A stretch of 64,000 nucleotides of DNA from Amylostereum areolatum (taxonomy: Eukaryota > Basidiomycota > Agaricomycetes > Russulales > Stereaceae), in assembly GCA_012932865.1 (NCBI GenBank), contig SAXG01000051.1, positions 62,001 to 126,000 of the forward strand, written 5' to 3'. Within the stretch, counting starts at the first letter, position 1. Every line of letters begins with the position of its first letter. The notes under the pieces are model-generated. The model saw only the letters and a program-made list of their open reading frames with translations, was not told the DNA's origin and did not search any database. Shown in pieces: positions 44,919-56,596 of the stretch. A program made the position numbers and the translations under genes.

Positions 44919-45897
44919 TTATGGCTCCTCGTCCGTGATCCGTCCAGCTCTTCCACCGCTCTCCTCTGCTCGAGCAGTGCTGCGCGTACGCCTCGCAACC
45001 TTCTCAGGCTGCCCGCTCTCTTCTTCCACGTCTGTCTCGTCTTGTGGCTCGCTCCGCTTACGTTTATCGCCGATCTCTTCAGCTGCATCCTGCAGAACAG
45101 TATCGTGAATTAGTATCTGGATCTTTGAAAGGCAAAGCTGTACGAACCTCATCCTGGCTACCTGCAGATGCTTTGTCGACCTTGTCTTGCTCGTCTTGTT
45201 GCTTAGCGTCTTCTGTCTCATGGTCGGTATCCCCCTCCGCGTCCGCCTCATTTCCTTCACCATCTTGCCCTTGTTTCTTGCCTAGCTCCTCGCCATCTTG
45301 CTGTTTCTTCACTTTGACAGGGTCCTGTACACAGTAGTCAGCAACCCCGACGGCGATCCATAATCCCTCAAAACGCACGTGTCCCCAGTTCCTCAAACTG
45401 TCGGGATCCAATGCACCGTTAGGACTTGGAGGAGCGGGAAGACCTGAAAAGAACGGCACCTGATCGTGCTCTTGGTGTGCTCGAGCTCTTCGGTCGTCTT
45501 GGTGTCTTTCAGATGGTCCTCCTGCTTCAAATGGCGACTGTTATACCTATCCGCGCAACCCACCTTGGTCAAGCCTCGCTCCCTGAAGACCACTCAGCGC
45601 CTTACCCGACGACCTTGCGAATGTGTTCCATATCCTCCTGCGTGTGACGGCACTATCAACAACCAGGGAAAATCAGAGATGGACGAATGTAAGACGCACT
45701 TCAGAATACGCTCCCTCCTCGCGTCCCGGATTCGCCCTCAGAATCTCCACGATCTTGCGTCCGGACTCCAGCCCGACGCCCGTTCCCGCCTTCTTGCTCT
45801 CAGGGCCCTCGAGCCATGCTTCGACTTCGTCGGGGGTCATGTTGACCTGCTCGTGGAAGATGCGGACGACTTCGGCGTCGGATTTTGATTTGGACAT
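44919..45897 (-). CDS. DUF3140 family protein
   Basis: Starts MSKSKSDAEVVRIFHEQVNM then TPDEVEAWLEGPESKKAGTG, ESGRKIVEILRANPG and EDMEHIRKVVG. After introns: NSRHLKQEDHLKDTKTTEEL then SLRNWGHDPVKVKK. The sequence NMTP..EVE.WLE, SGRKIVEIL, and the short C-terminal SLxNWGHDP motif define DUF3140, a family shared by bacteria and fungi. The fungal protein adds an acidic, Lys/Glu/Asp/Gln-rich tail (EGNEADAEGDTDHETEDAKQ) with a basic stretch KRKRSEPQDE and RRTRSTARAEE, possibly a nuclear signal. Function unknown. Same strand as the CRAL-TRIO gene, 391 bp upstream of this start. Confidence 0.8.
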
Positions 45898-46288
45898 GAG
45901 AAGGTACAGCAGGAGAAAGAAGGAGTGAGGAAGGGAGAGGGAGAAGGAGGGCGGGTTCAGCGATATAAGAATAATACGGAAAGCTTCACGTCATGGTCGG
46001 ATGCGATCATGAGCGGGGGACGATCGCGCCTGCAAGAGTGCGACTCCTCCGTAGGCAGGTGCGGCGGCGCCGAGCGTCATCTTGCGAGCCGCTTCCCACG
46101 TCAAGCAAAGTGTTTTGAAAAACCATTAGGATCAGAATTTGGCTATAATAGGCGGAAATATGATGTGAGATGGGCAAGCGAATATGAATACTGTACATGG
46201 CGAGGCAAACTACAGAAGTGGAGGGGGCACACGTATGCTGCAATAGGGATGATCGTCGCAGATAGGGGGGAGGGTCCCATGGCCGCCA

Positions 46289-47782
46289 CTATGCTGCCAC
46301 AGACTCGATGGCGGAGGCTGACTTGATGATCGGCTCAGCGGCGTCTTCAATTTTCTTGTCTTCCGCTTTTGCATCGTCATCTGCATTCTGGAGAAAGCGG
46401 GAAAGAGTTGCGCTGAAAAGCAGCGTGAGCAGGAAGCACACAACGCCACGCAAGAAGCATACCCATACCCAGATGCAAGTGATTTGCGGTTGCTTTCATC
46501 TGTGGCAGGAGGATGTGTGGCTTGAGGTAGCTGGGTGGCTGGATTGGGCGCGGCGTTCACGCCCTCCCCTTCAGATGCGCTCTTCTCGACTCGCGTACCA
46601 TCAGGGGCGATACCGCAGTGCCTGCACGCACAAATGCGCATCAGCCAAGGTCCTTGCCGGCTTTCTGATGCCAAAGCACTGGAAAAGAGGGATAACGAAC
46701 AGACTCACTCAACCATCTGCGCCCAATAGGCCTCGAAATCCCACTCGAATTCATAGTCGCCGCCAAAGTCGGCGTCGAGCTGCGAGCGCGGGATGAGCTC
46801 GAATAGATCCGGATTGAAGCGCATCTTGTCGCGCGTAATCGGGTCAAGGAAAGGGGAGATACCCTTGTAGAAGAAGGAGAGGAGGTAGGGTAGGTTGACG
46901 ACAATGGCGCGGCCGAGGGTCTCGACGTAGTGGTGCTGGAGGATAGTCAAGACCTATTGTTCTGTCAGTAAAAATCATAGACAGTATAAGGGGCGACAAA
47001 ACCTTTCGTGCTACGGAAATAGAGGGATTCGTGCGCAGGGTGGTGCTCTTGTAGTCCACAATGATCATCAGGGATTCTTGGCCCGGCGGCATGAGGTCTT
47101 TAGCGCGTTCCCTGCGTCGAGATTAGTTGGAGATCGAAGAGAAACACTCGACCTACTGACAGTACCCAGACTAGATGCCGAAGCTGTCGAGGTGACGTCT
47201 CCGTATTCTCGCGTCCTGGACGCATGTAGATGATCGGTCGACCGTCGAGGTCAAAACCCGTCAAGATGCTGAAAAACTGATCAGAGTCCAAGCGTATGAA
47301 CCAAGGTCAGTCTCTCGTACATTTTTCCGGTTTCTGCCTCGATCTTCACCTAGATGCGGCTTCAATTGGTACCCTGCTTACGACAGCTATTGGGTTGGCG
47401 TACCTCATCCGGGGGTATGAGCTCTGGTTTATACTCTCTACGCCACTCTATTGTTCCTTTGATACGCTTCTTGCCATCGTCGAGTTTCCATTTGGCCGCG
47501 CGCATATATCGTGGCATGGTGTCGGGTCTGTCCAGCCATTGTTTCTCGTGCTTTGCGTACGGATCTGATTCCGGCAGACGCAGAGTTTCGGCGTACTAAA
47601 TGTACCCAATCGCGATCCAAATCCAAGAAGGTGCGTCAGAGATGACGGTAAATATGGCCGATTCTGCCACGCACCTCTCTCAGGGCGACCAGTTGCGCTT
47701 TCTGTTCGTCATCGTAGACGTGTACGGGTTTAACGACGGTGTCGGGCGGAGGCGTGACGATGGCTTTCGTGGTCTTCGCCAT
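46289..47782 (-). CDS. CRAL-TRIO domain (Sec14-like) lipid transfer protein
   Basis: Begins MAKTTKAIVTPPPDTVVKPV. The CRAL-TRIO N-domain reads RYMRAAKWKLDDGKKRIKGT then IEWRREYKPELIPPDE. The lipid-binding lobe has ILTGFDLDGRPIIYMRPGRE, LMIIVDYKSTTLRTNPSISV, VLTILQHHYVETLGRAIVVN, LPYLLSFFYKGISPFLDPIT and RDKMRFN. The C-terminal tail is Ala/Pro/Thr-rich with a VEKSASEGEG segment and ends in ASAIESVAA. It resembles the Sec14-homologue (Pdr16/Sfh) group, which move phosphatidylinositol and other lipids between membranes. At least six introns. Divergent from the RCC1-repeat gene with 344 bp between the starts. Confidence 0.88.
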
Positions 47783-48126
47783 GGGCAAAGGTCAGTAACA
47801 GGATTGCGGATGAGTTCGGGTGAAAGCGTAATGACCTCCCGTGGTCGAGTAATAAGCCATGCGATGGGTGGCAGGTATAAAGTAATAGAGATGAGTCGAT
47901 GATCATCTTGGCTGAGTCGCCGGCGGGCTGACTCGTCTGCCGCTGACAAAGAACGAATGACCGAGAGCGTTCGGATCCACTTCTCCGTCGGACATCCGAG
48001 GTCTCGGATCAACCATCGATGTTCCCCAGCCAATAGCAGAGTCCTAACGGTCTCAATTTTGGACCTGTTTTTTCTTGGCCGTGAACTGGCTGCCGAGGCC
48101 CGAGCACCTGTCCAACTCTTGCATCG
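47783..48126. promoter_or_regulatory. Divergent promoter between CRAL-TRIO and RCC1-repeat genes
   Basis: A 344-bp interval between two start codons on opposite strands; must contain both core promoters. No specific binding site was recognised. Confidence 0.5.
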
Positions 48127-49431
48127 ATGACCATCCATCTGTACGCTGCTGGCTCAAACGCCAAAGGCCAACTCGCAACCGGGAACGACGAGGATGCCTA
48201 CACTTTCTTTCCCTGTCATTTCTCCGGAATTCGGCCTGGGGATCTCCCTGCGAACGCCGACGCCATCCGCGACATCGTCAGCGGAGGGAACCACACACTC
48301 GCGTTAATATCCCGGCGATTTTCAGACGCAGGGGGCTCATCTTCGTCCTCCACGGAGCTTTGGGGCGCTGGTGACGGCTCAAAGGGACAGCTCGGTCCCC
48401 TGTATCGCACCGCAGGGATTACGACGACATTTCAGCCGCTGGATCTGCGATTGGAGGAATACGGATTGGACGGTTACGCAACCAAGCGAGTGGCGGCATG
48501 CTGGGAGACGAGCTACATGGTTATGAGCAAGGGAGGTCACCGTGATGTCGTGCTATCCATGGGAGGGAACGATTATGGCGACCTCGGCGTTGGGGACAAG
48601 GTGACGAAGAATACAGGGGCACTCCACCTCGTCGACTTCACACCTATCATTGGAAGCTGCCAAAGCATGGAGGTCCTCGATATTTCTACTGGCCCACACC
48701 ATGTCGCCGTTCTTCTTACTGCCATCGGAGACGACGGGGCGAGGTGTCAGCATTTGGCGGGCTGGGGAGCATCCCGGCATGGCCAACTGGGCTTACTTCC
48801 TTTGTCTTCTGGTCGTCCCGTCGCTTTCACTCCAACCCCACGCGAGATTCAACTTGACGATATGGCCCACGATCCGGCGATTTCGGTGGCCCTGGGAAAC
48901 CAGCATTCTCTCTTCTTACATGCCTCCGGTCGCCTTTCTGCCCTTGGATCGGACAAGAAGGGACAGACACGAGGTCTGACATCCGTTACGGATACACAAC
49001 AGGTTGGCTGCACATGGAATGGCTCATATATTCTTTCAAACTCTCCTGAAGCGCCGTTGATGTCCGTGGGTAGCCATACAAGAGGCCAGCTGGGTCATCG
49101 CATAGACGATGCGCCAAACTCCCTCGCTGGTCCGCGTCCTGTCGAGTTTCCGCCACCCTTCCATGGCCGTTCGTTGATCCGGTTCGCGTGCGGGAGCGAG
49201 CACGTCTTGGCTTTGACATCTTCCGGCCCTTCCAATGAAGTGTGGGGATGGGGATGGAACGAACATGGGAACCTGGGAATAGGGTCCCTGGAGGACGTGC
49301 ATATTCCTGTCAAAGTTTGGCCTCCGTCAAGTTGGGACGTTATAGACACCTTTGCCGTTGGCGTGTGGTCCGGATGCGGAACAAGTTTCATCGCCGTCAG
49401 CGAGAAGGTGGGCTCGGGCGATGATCCATAG
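48127..49431 (+). CDS. RCC1-repeat protein, Ats1-like
   Basis: A single-exon gene of 434 residues, unusual in this intron-dense window. It contains repeated RCC1 blades: LYAAGSNAKGQLATG, LWGAGDGSKGQLG, SMGGNDYGDLGVGD, GWGASRHGQLGL, ALGSDKKGQT, SVGSHTRGQLGHR and WGWGWNEHGNLGIG. Each couples a G-x-N/S-x-x-GQLG strand with H-[ST]-L-[AF]-L type strands (NHTLALI, QHSLFLH, EHVLALT). Seven blades make a complete propeller. Overall it resembles yeast Ats1, linked to tubulin and tRNA wobble-uridine modification; that functional link is by similarity only and I see no accessory domain to decide it. Confidence 0.85.
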   Translation: MTIHLYAAGSNAKGQLATGNDEDAYTFFPCHFSGIRPGDLPANADAIRDIVSGGNHTLALISRRFSDAGGSSSSSTELWGAGDGSKGQLGPLYRTAGITTTFQPLDLRLEEYGLDGYATKRVAACWETSYMVMSKGGHRDVVLSMGGNDYGDLGVGDKVTKNTGALHLVDFTPIIGSCQSMEVLDISTGPHHVAVLLTAIGDDGARCQHLAGWGASRHGQLGLLPLSSGRPVAFTPTPREIQLDDMAHDPAISVALGNQHSLFLHASGRLSALGSDKKGQTRGLTSVTDTQQVGCTWNGSYILSNSPEAPLMSVGSHTRGQLGHRIDDAPNSLAGPRPVEFPPPFHGRSLIRFACGSEHVLALTSSGPSNEVWGWGWNEHGNLGIGSLEDVHIPVKVWPPSSWDVIDTFAVGVWSGCGTSFIAVSEKVGSGDDP

Positions 49432-49495
49432 GAAACTGCCTTTGTATTTTCGTGGTAACGGGACATCTTATCCGATAGGTGTACACTAATCCTTG

Positions 49496-49969
49496 TCTTC
49501 GAGGCCGAGGTCTTCGTGAACCTGGCGGATCGTTGTTTGTTTGTGGCTGGCAAGCTGGATATATGCGCAATCAATTCCCGCACAAACAGCCTCGCGTTTC
49601 GGTCACTCACCTTTCCTATCAGTATCTGCTCCGCCGCCAGTCCTTTGTGAGCAGAGCGCGGGTTGTAAGAAGGGCAGCGCATATACTCTTACTTGAGTCG
49701 CGTCCTTCGCTTCGTTGTATCGGTGGAGGAGTTTGATGTGTTTGGAAACGATTTTGTCGGCATCCTCTCCCTCTCTTTGCGGGCAAAATGAGCGTTGGGA
49801 TTGTATGACAGAGGACACTACCCACTCGGTTTGGAAGACCTTCTGCAGCTCATCGATCTCGGCTTGCAGTGCAGCGGCTCTCGCCTCCTGTTTCTACCAG
49901 AGAAAAAGAATCAGCAACAGCGTATATGGTGAGGAATTATGTTACCTGAGATGACATATTTGCGTGCAT
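49496..49969 (-). CDS. swi5: Swi5, Rad51/Dmc1 mediator subunit
   Basis: A small gene in about five exons. It starts MHANMSSQ (alternative start MSSQ at 49957), then KQEARAAALQAEIDELQKVF (coiled coil). The core block is DADKIVSKHIKLLHRYNEAK then DATQ, spliced to GLAAEQILIGK and to VHEDLGLEDKD and the stop. K-HI-LLH-YNE-[KR]D and IGK[LV] are the Swi5/Sae3 signature. Swi5 pairs with Sfr1 and promotes strand exchange by Rad51 and Dmc1. The segment between FQTEW and REGEDAD can be read straight through in frame or partly as an intron; only read-through keeps phase. Divergent from the ABCA gene with 229 bp between starts. Confidence 0.85.
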
Positions 49970-50198
49970 GGTGAGTAGGTGTGGCTATCTAAGAACTGCG
50001 CATGCAGACCGAGAGTCGCAAGACGCGTCTAGCGTCCACGTGATCTAAATGCGCTGGCTTTGGGCTGCGCGTTTACCTTTTCGATTCCTGGAATCTCCCA
50101 GGCTGTGGGTCGGAGATCACACGTCGCGCCGCTGTCCTGCTCGACGTTGACGCTGGCTTCGTTGCCTCCGACCATGATCATCCCCCCCACTTAGAGTA
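49970..50198. promoter_or_regulatory. Divergent promoter between swi5 and ABCA gene
   Basis: 229 bp between the two start codons. No specific element recognised. Confidence 0.45.
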
Positions 50199-53100
50199 AT
50201 GTCTAATCTATTCGTTCGCCAGTTCGGTGCGTTGGTGCGGAAGAACGGGATTGTCCTGGCCAGGCATCCTCTCGTGCGTCCTTGCAGCGTTTTGAGCATG
50301 GACGATGGCTGACCCATACGCTTTGCGCTGGTAGCTTAATATCCTGCGATGCTTTGTTCTGCCAGTAGCCTATGGCATCTTTCTCGCTGTCGCTCAAGTC
50401 TTCTTAACGAAGCCCAACAACGTGAGTGCTCTCGTCAGTGCCGACACCGTGTAACTATTTCACCAACCCCTTCCATTGTCAGTACGGCATTGGCTCTCCC
50501 ATCCCCGTTTTCAACCTTTCGGAAACACTAGATCCATCGTTATCACTCTTCTGGGCAGATGCGACCAACGGAATAGGATCGCCTTCCCCACAGGAGATCA
50601 TGACCCATGTCACGCAAGGTCTCTCCGACAAGCAGCGGGGAGCCGTCAAGAAAGCTGCGTCTGCCGACGTTATACCAGCATCCTGTCCGCAGAACTTCAA
50701 CCTCTTCTCGGAGTGTTTCGCCGCCGTCATCTTCAATTCGATCCCACCCCTCAATAACTCGGATGCCCTTCCCGTCAACTATACCATTCGGGCGGACGGA
50801 GGGCTATTCCACATTGACGTGGTGAAGCACAAAAGTGATTATGAGAGGAGGATATTGCCGCTGCAGTGGGCTGTGGACCAGGTGCGTGGTATGGCTTCGG
50901 CGACCGAGAGCTAGTCCTGAACCTGCGAATGATAGGCTATCATGCAACTTCGGACAGGGCAGTCGACGCCAACGCCTCTGCAATGGCCATTCACGCAAGA
51001 GACGAACGAGGAACAGAGCACGAGAACCCGTCTAAGTGTGTATTTTACACCGCCTTGAGATCTGTGGATGTGCTCATGCATACCTTCAGGCTACATCCGC
51101 GGCCTGAGAAGCCTTCTTGTCATAGCTTTGTGAGCATCGACCCGTATATGGGTGCGAGGAAGTACTCATATGCTATAGGTTCGTTTGCTATGTCGGGATA
51201 GCGTACCAGCTCCCTGGAGCTTTCATGGGAGAACGAGCCATAGGGTTGACTAGCCACCTCAAAGTCATGGGTCTGTTGGATTCTGCTCGCATCATGTACG
51301 CAATGCATACAGCTCCTTGTTCTATACTTGTCGACCTCACCTCTTCTTCAGATCGTGGCACTTCAGCCTGTCATTGGCCTATTTCCCCGCATGGCTGATC
51401 GTCTCCCTCATTTGGCATTTCCGTATCTTCACCAGTACTAGCGCAGGCCTTGTCTTCGTTATACATCTCCTATTAGGCCTCTCCCTGGCGAGCTGGTCCT
51501 TCTTCGTCGCCATGCCCTTCGGCAAAAGCCCACAACTGGCCGCTGTCGTCTCAACATTCTTCGCCATCGTGCTCGCACTTATCGCCTTGGTCATGGGCTC
51601 TGTAGGCTCTGGAACGGCTTTCATATACACCATCTTGTTTCCCCCTGGATTCTACATTTTCGCCATCAGGACGATTGCAGGATTTGAAAACCACCGGATT
51701 CCGACAAGCGTCTTGGATCTGGACCCAGATAGTCAAATGCGTCTTCTGCCTATTCTCATCGCAGCAATTGTAAGTTTTTCTGCTCCGTACTCCGTTGCGA
51801 GTATATGCTGACTCGGTATGGAGATTGATGTCTTCCTATGGCCGTGGTTGGCGGTGCTCCTCGAACGAAGGCTCTACGACGCTCGTCAACCCAGCTCCGG
51901 TCAAGGGTGGTGGCGATTCTGGCGTAAAAAGCAAAGTGGCGAGCGTCAATCCCCGAAAGAATTACCAGACGGTATCGCCATCTCAGTCAAAAAGCTTGCA
52001 AAAGACTTTCAAACCCTCGTTTTTCAGACGCTCGAGGGGGATTGTCACGGCTATTGCTGACTTGTCCTTTGATATACCCAAATTCGGGATTTTCGTGCTC
52101 CTCGGTTCAAATGGGCAAGCATTCTCTTCGCCCTAAAGGCGCCTGTCTGGTATTCTAATGGGGCTGCAGTGCAGGGAAATCCACGACACTGTCAATCTTG
52201 GCCGGTCTGCTTGGGCGAACCAGCGGTTCCATTACATTCGAAGGGGGCGTATCGCATCCGCCACGGGGTGCCCTTGGCATTGTTCCTCAGAAGAATATCT
52301 TGTTCCCGGAATTAACGTGCTACCAAACGTTGCGGCTGTGGAAGGCAGTGAAGCACTCCAAGTACGCGCTGGCGGAGGACGATGATTTGGAGCAGCTGTT
52401 GCGCGATTGTGACCTCGAGAAAAAGATCCATGCGAATGCGTACCAGCTGTCGGGAGGTCAGAAGCGGAAGTTGCAATTGGCCATAGGTCTCGTTGGAGGT
52501 TCCAGGAGTACGTCCTTCTCTCCTATTCATGAGGTGTATAGAGCTAGACATTTATCACGTTTCTTCAGTCGTGCTAGTTGATGAGGTGAGCGTCGTGGTA
52601 GGTGTCCAATGAGGGTTGGGGCTGACTCTGGGGTCAGTGCACGTCAGGCGTAGATCCTTTGTCTCGCCGGGCTCTATGGAGGATTCTCACTTCCGTCCGT
52701 CACGAACGGACAGTCGTCTTCACCACACATGTGTGTTACCTTTTCCCTATATATATCGCATACTAATTTATGGTGCAATCTAGTTCTTAGACGAAGCAGA
52801 CCTTTTGGCAGATGACATCGCCATCTTGGCAGCACCTGGAAAGCTCGTCGCAAAGGGGTCCCCAGTTTCACTCAAGTCTTCCCTTGGGGAAGGTTACACC
52901 GTGACTGTTGCCTTCGAACATGCCAAGACTGGCCACGCGCAAGCATCCACCGATCTGTTAAAGGCCATCCGGGACGTCGCGCCCGCTGCATATCTCACCG
53001 TTTCCCCCCCAAATCATGCATCCTTCCACTTGAAGACGAGGCAGACAGATACGGTAGAGAACGTATTGCGTTTGCTAGATTCGGAGGGCCATACACATGG

Positions 53101-56100
53101 CGTCGCTTCTTACGATATCCAGGGCACGTCTATTGAAGACATTTTCCTCGGTCTCATGCACACTCCGGAGCTTGTCTCGAAGGCGGGCACTTTGGAAGAA
53201 GGTACCTTGTCCTCATCCGTGGATGGCACGCAGTCACCGGCCATTCTACGTTTGACAGATGGTCGCAAGATGTCGCCCTTCCAGCACGCTTTGACCATAT
53301 TCCACAAGCGCGCGCTCATTGCTCGAAGAAGCTGGCTCACTCCTACCCTCCTCGTCTTGGTCGCTATCGCCGGATCGTGCATCCCCCTCTTCTTTATTGC
53401 CGGCAGGCCACAGTCGTGCACCACCACGTTTGAGGCGGCCGATAGCGAAGAGCTCTACCTGCCGAACTCCCCACTTAACCTGTTCCAGTTCTCCCGTAGT
53501 GCGAACATCCTTGAGGCACCCCCAGGCATAACCGCTTCCTTACCAACAATAGACAGTGTTATCACCAGGAATATCACGGACAATGTGACATTCGTGCAAA
53601 CGATTCAGCAAAACTACCGGAACCTGTCGCGCGGTGGAATTTCGGTGGATACAGGCAGTCGAGCATCGCTTGTGGCATGGGAGGCTTCTCCACCTGGATT
53701 GATGGGCCCAACCTTGCTGAACTTGGCGTCAAATATCCTGTACAATCAGGCGCTGAACGCATCCGGATCGGGATCGTCATCTCCCAGCCTCATACAAGCT
53801 AATTACCAGAGCTTCCCTGCGGTTGACACTGGGACGTTGGTCGCGCTTAAGTGGATCGGGTTCTTCGGTGCTGCTCTGGTGATATTTGATTATTTATCCG
53901 TCATTTCATTGGGCAGCACACTGATAAAGAGCATATAGGCTGTATACCCTGCTTTCTTCTCCCTTTACGTGTCAAGGGAACGAAGGTCGTCGGTGCAAGC
54001 CATGCAGTTCTCCAATGGCCTATCAAATCCGATGGGGCTTTGGCTCGGCCATCTCATGTTCGACACCGTTTTCGTGCTTTTCTTGTCCTCAATTATCGTT
54101 ATTGTGTTTTCAACGGCTTCGAACCAGTTTCACGGGTTGGGCTTTTTCGTGAGTGATACATTTTCACGCTCGAGACATTTTCTGAAAACGCATCTACGCA
54201 GTGGTTGATCCTTGTATTGTATGGTATCGCTGGGGCGCTCTTCGCCTACTGTGTATCTTTAGCCACGACCTCTCCTCTGGCTGCATTCGCAGTTGCGGCA
54301 GCGTATCAGATCATCATATTCACTGTACGTGCTCTTCTCCTAGCCGCGTGGCACGAGATACTGACTGTTATACCTTAGGTATACGTTGCGGCGTACTTAC
54401 TTACGCTCACCTATGCTAAAACTTCGCAAGCAGAGTTTATTATAACTACCATTCGTGCGTCTGAGCGCTTCTCGCAGGCTGACAGTTATCTAATGTTGAA
54501 CTTGTAGACTTCACTCTATCAGTGCTATCTCCCGTGGCGAGCATTGTACGTTGTGTATACAATCTTACGCCAGGCTGCCAGAAGTCTGACGTCCTACACC
54601 TAGATCCGTACAGCCTTCGTTTCTGTCAACCTATTCTCCCTTGCATGTACTGGCTCCGAGGTAGTCACCGCGGCACACTTGGGCACGATCAAGCGTTTTG
54701 GAGGTCCCATCCTATACCTCATCATCTATTCCATCGTCCTCTTTTTGCTCTTGGTATGGGTGGACTCCGGGTCCGTCCTACCTCGCAATGGACTTTTAGG
54801 ATTTTGGAAGCCAAGTCAACAGGAGCGTGAAGAAGAGGAGGTCGAGGAGACTGACGAGCGCGACCCCGACGGTGATGTCGAAAAGAAGATATCACTCGAA
54901 ACCAAAGTCAGCGATTCATTACGCGTGCAAAATGTGACGAAGACTTTCGGTTTTGGGAGGAACGCGAAGACGGTGGTCGATGATGTTAGTTTGGGCGTAC
55001 CTCCCGACACCATATTTGCTCTCCTGGGTCCAAACGGAGCGGGGAAGACCACCACATTCAACATCATTCGTGAGTCCGATTCTCCCTCCTGTTAACGACT
55101 GTTGCTGACATGGATATCTAGGCGGCGACGTTTTGCCAGAACGCGGCGACGTGTTGCTCAGCAACATCTCAGTGATCAGACATCCCCAATCTGCGCGACT
55201 CGCGTTGGGCGTCTGTCCCCAGTTCACTGCCATCGACTCGCAGATGACTGTCCGCGAACATCTCGCGATTTATGGTCGACTCAAGGGTATAGATCGAGGT
55301 GCGCAACTGCAGAGCAACGTCGAGGCCCTGATGGAGGCGACCGGTCTGGCGCAATATGCCGATCGTCTGGCGAGCAAACTCTCAGGTGGAAACCAGCGAA
55401 AGCTGTCGCTGGCCATTGCTCTCATTGGTGGGTTGCCTTAGTTTCCCTGTTTAGTTTCGCATGCCCATTCTTTTTTCTACAGGCAACCCTTCGGTCATTC
55501 TAATCGACGAATTCTCAACGGGGATCGATGCGAAGATGAAGCGGGAGATGTGGCTCACCTTGAGGAGGGTTGCCGTCGGGAAGGCAATTGTCATCACGAC
55601 TCGTAAGCCTTTACCGTCACGACCGTCGAAATTCACTGACAAGAAGCCTTAGACTCGATGGAAGAAGCCTCTGCTTTGGCCAACAAGGTCGGTATCATTG
55701 CAAGGAAGCTCCTAGGTTCGTCGATCCGCTCTATAACCAACCTTCATTCGTCTAATAGGAATACATCCATCCAGCTGTGGGCACCACGGAGTCCCTGGCT
55801 AACCGATATGCTGTCTACGAGGTCCACTTCTCATGTCGTACCCGAGAAGATGTCGTACGAGCGCAGCAGCTCATGGCACACATACCCGGCGCGCGAATGG
55901 CGGACGACGTCGCCACGCGATTCGAAGTGCCCATCGAACGGAATGCGAGGGGAGATGATCAGCTTTCCCTGGCCCAACTATTCCATTTGCTGGCAAGCGA
56001 GGGGGACTTCCCGGATTACACTGTAGAGCGGGCAACGCTGGAGAGCGTTTTCTTGAAGGTTATAAGGGAGAACGATGTACGCGAGGAGGACCATGAGCGT

Positions 56101-56127
56101 AGAAAGAAGCGGTGGTGTGGGATTTGA
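50199..56127 (+). CDS. ABCA-type full-size ABC transporter
   Basis: Starts [20 protein letters not shown] and LARHPL, spliced to [20 protein letters not shown] (TM1). A large extracellular loop follows ([20 protein letters not shown]), then the first TM block ([34 protein letters not shown]). NBD1: GSNGAGKST split by an intron, [10 protein letters not shown] (Q-loop), [31 protein letters not shown]. The second half has TM1' ([19 protein letters not shown]), another Asn-rich loop and TM block, then NBD2: [66 protein letters not shown]. The C-terminal regulatory region ends [11 protein letters not shown]. Layout TM-NBD-TM-NBD with large loops is the ABCA (lipid transporter) plan. The intron inside Walker A of NBD1 (52115-52169) has a GC donor. 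Confidence 0.9.
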
Positions 56128-56596
56128 CGCGGACAGCATAATAGTTATATTCTCAGTGGACCATATCGATATTGTGCTGTAAGAAAATGGATGGAAATGT
56201 TCCATGTAATAAACTTAACGTGCAATGTAGATACGTGACGCTTGGACTCGAGCTTTCGTGAGAGCTCTGGCTGACGGAAGCACCTTCCGCGAGGTAGTGC
56301 AGACGCGCAGCGTGCATCTCTGTCATCCCCTTCGAGTTTCCTTCAACTGCCGGTACTCCGCGCTCACGACATGAAATCACTAACTGAAAACATGCATGTT
56401 ATACAGCGATAACACAGGGAAACAGGGTGGTAAAGTAGGAAGCTTGTATGCCTCAATGTGGCGGATGATCGATGACCAAACGCACAATGGAGGACGACAG
56501 AGGGGACACAACCTACGGGTAATGACAAGGTATCCGATTACTTATCGTCGGCGGTCGAATGCGAATGTCCAAACATACAATGAGGAGCGACTATCG
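56128..56596. other. Convergent intergenic between ABCA and FunK1 genes
   Basis: Two 3' ends converge here. No gene or repeat recognised. Confidence 0.5.
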
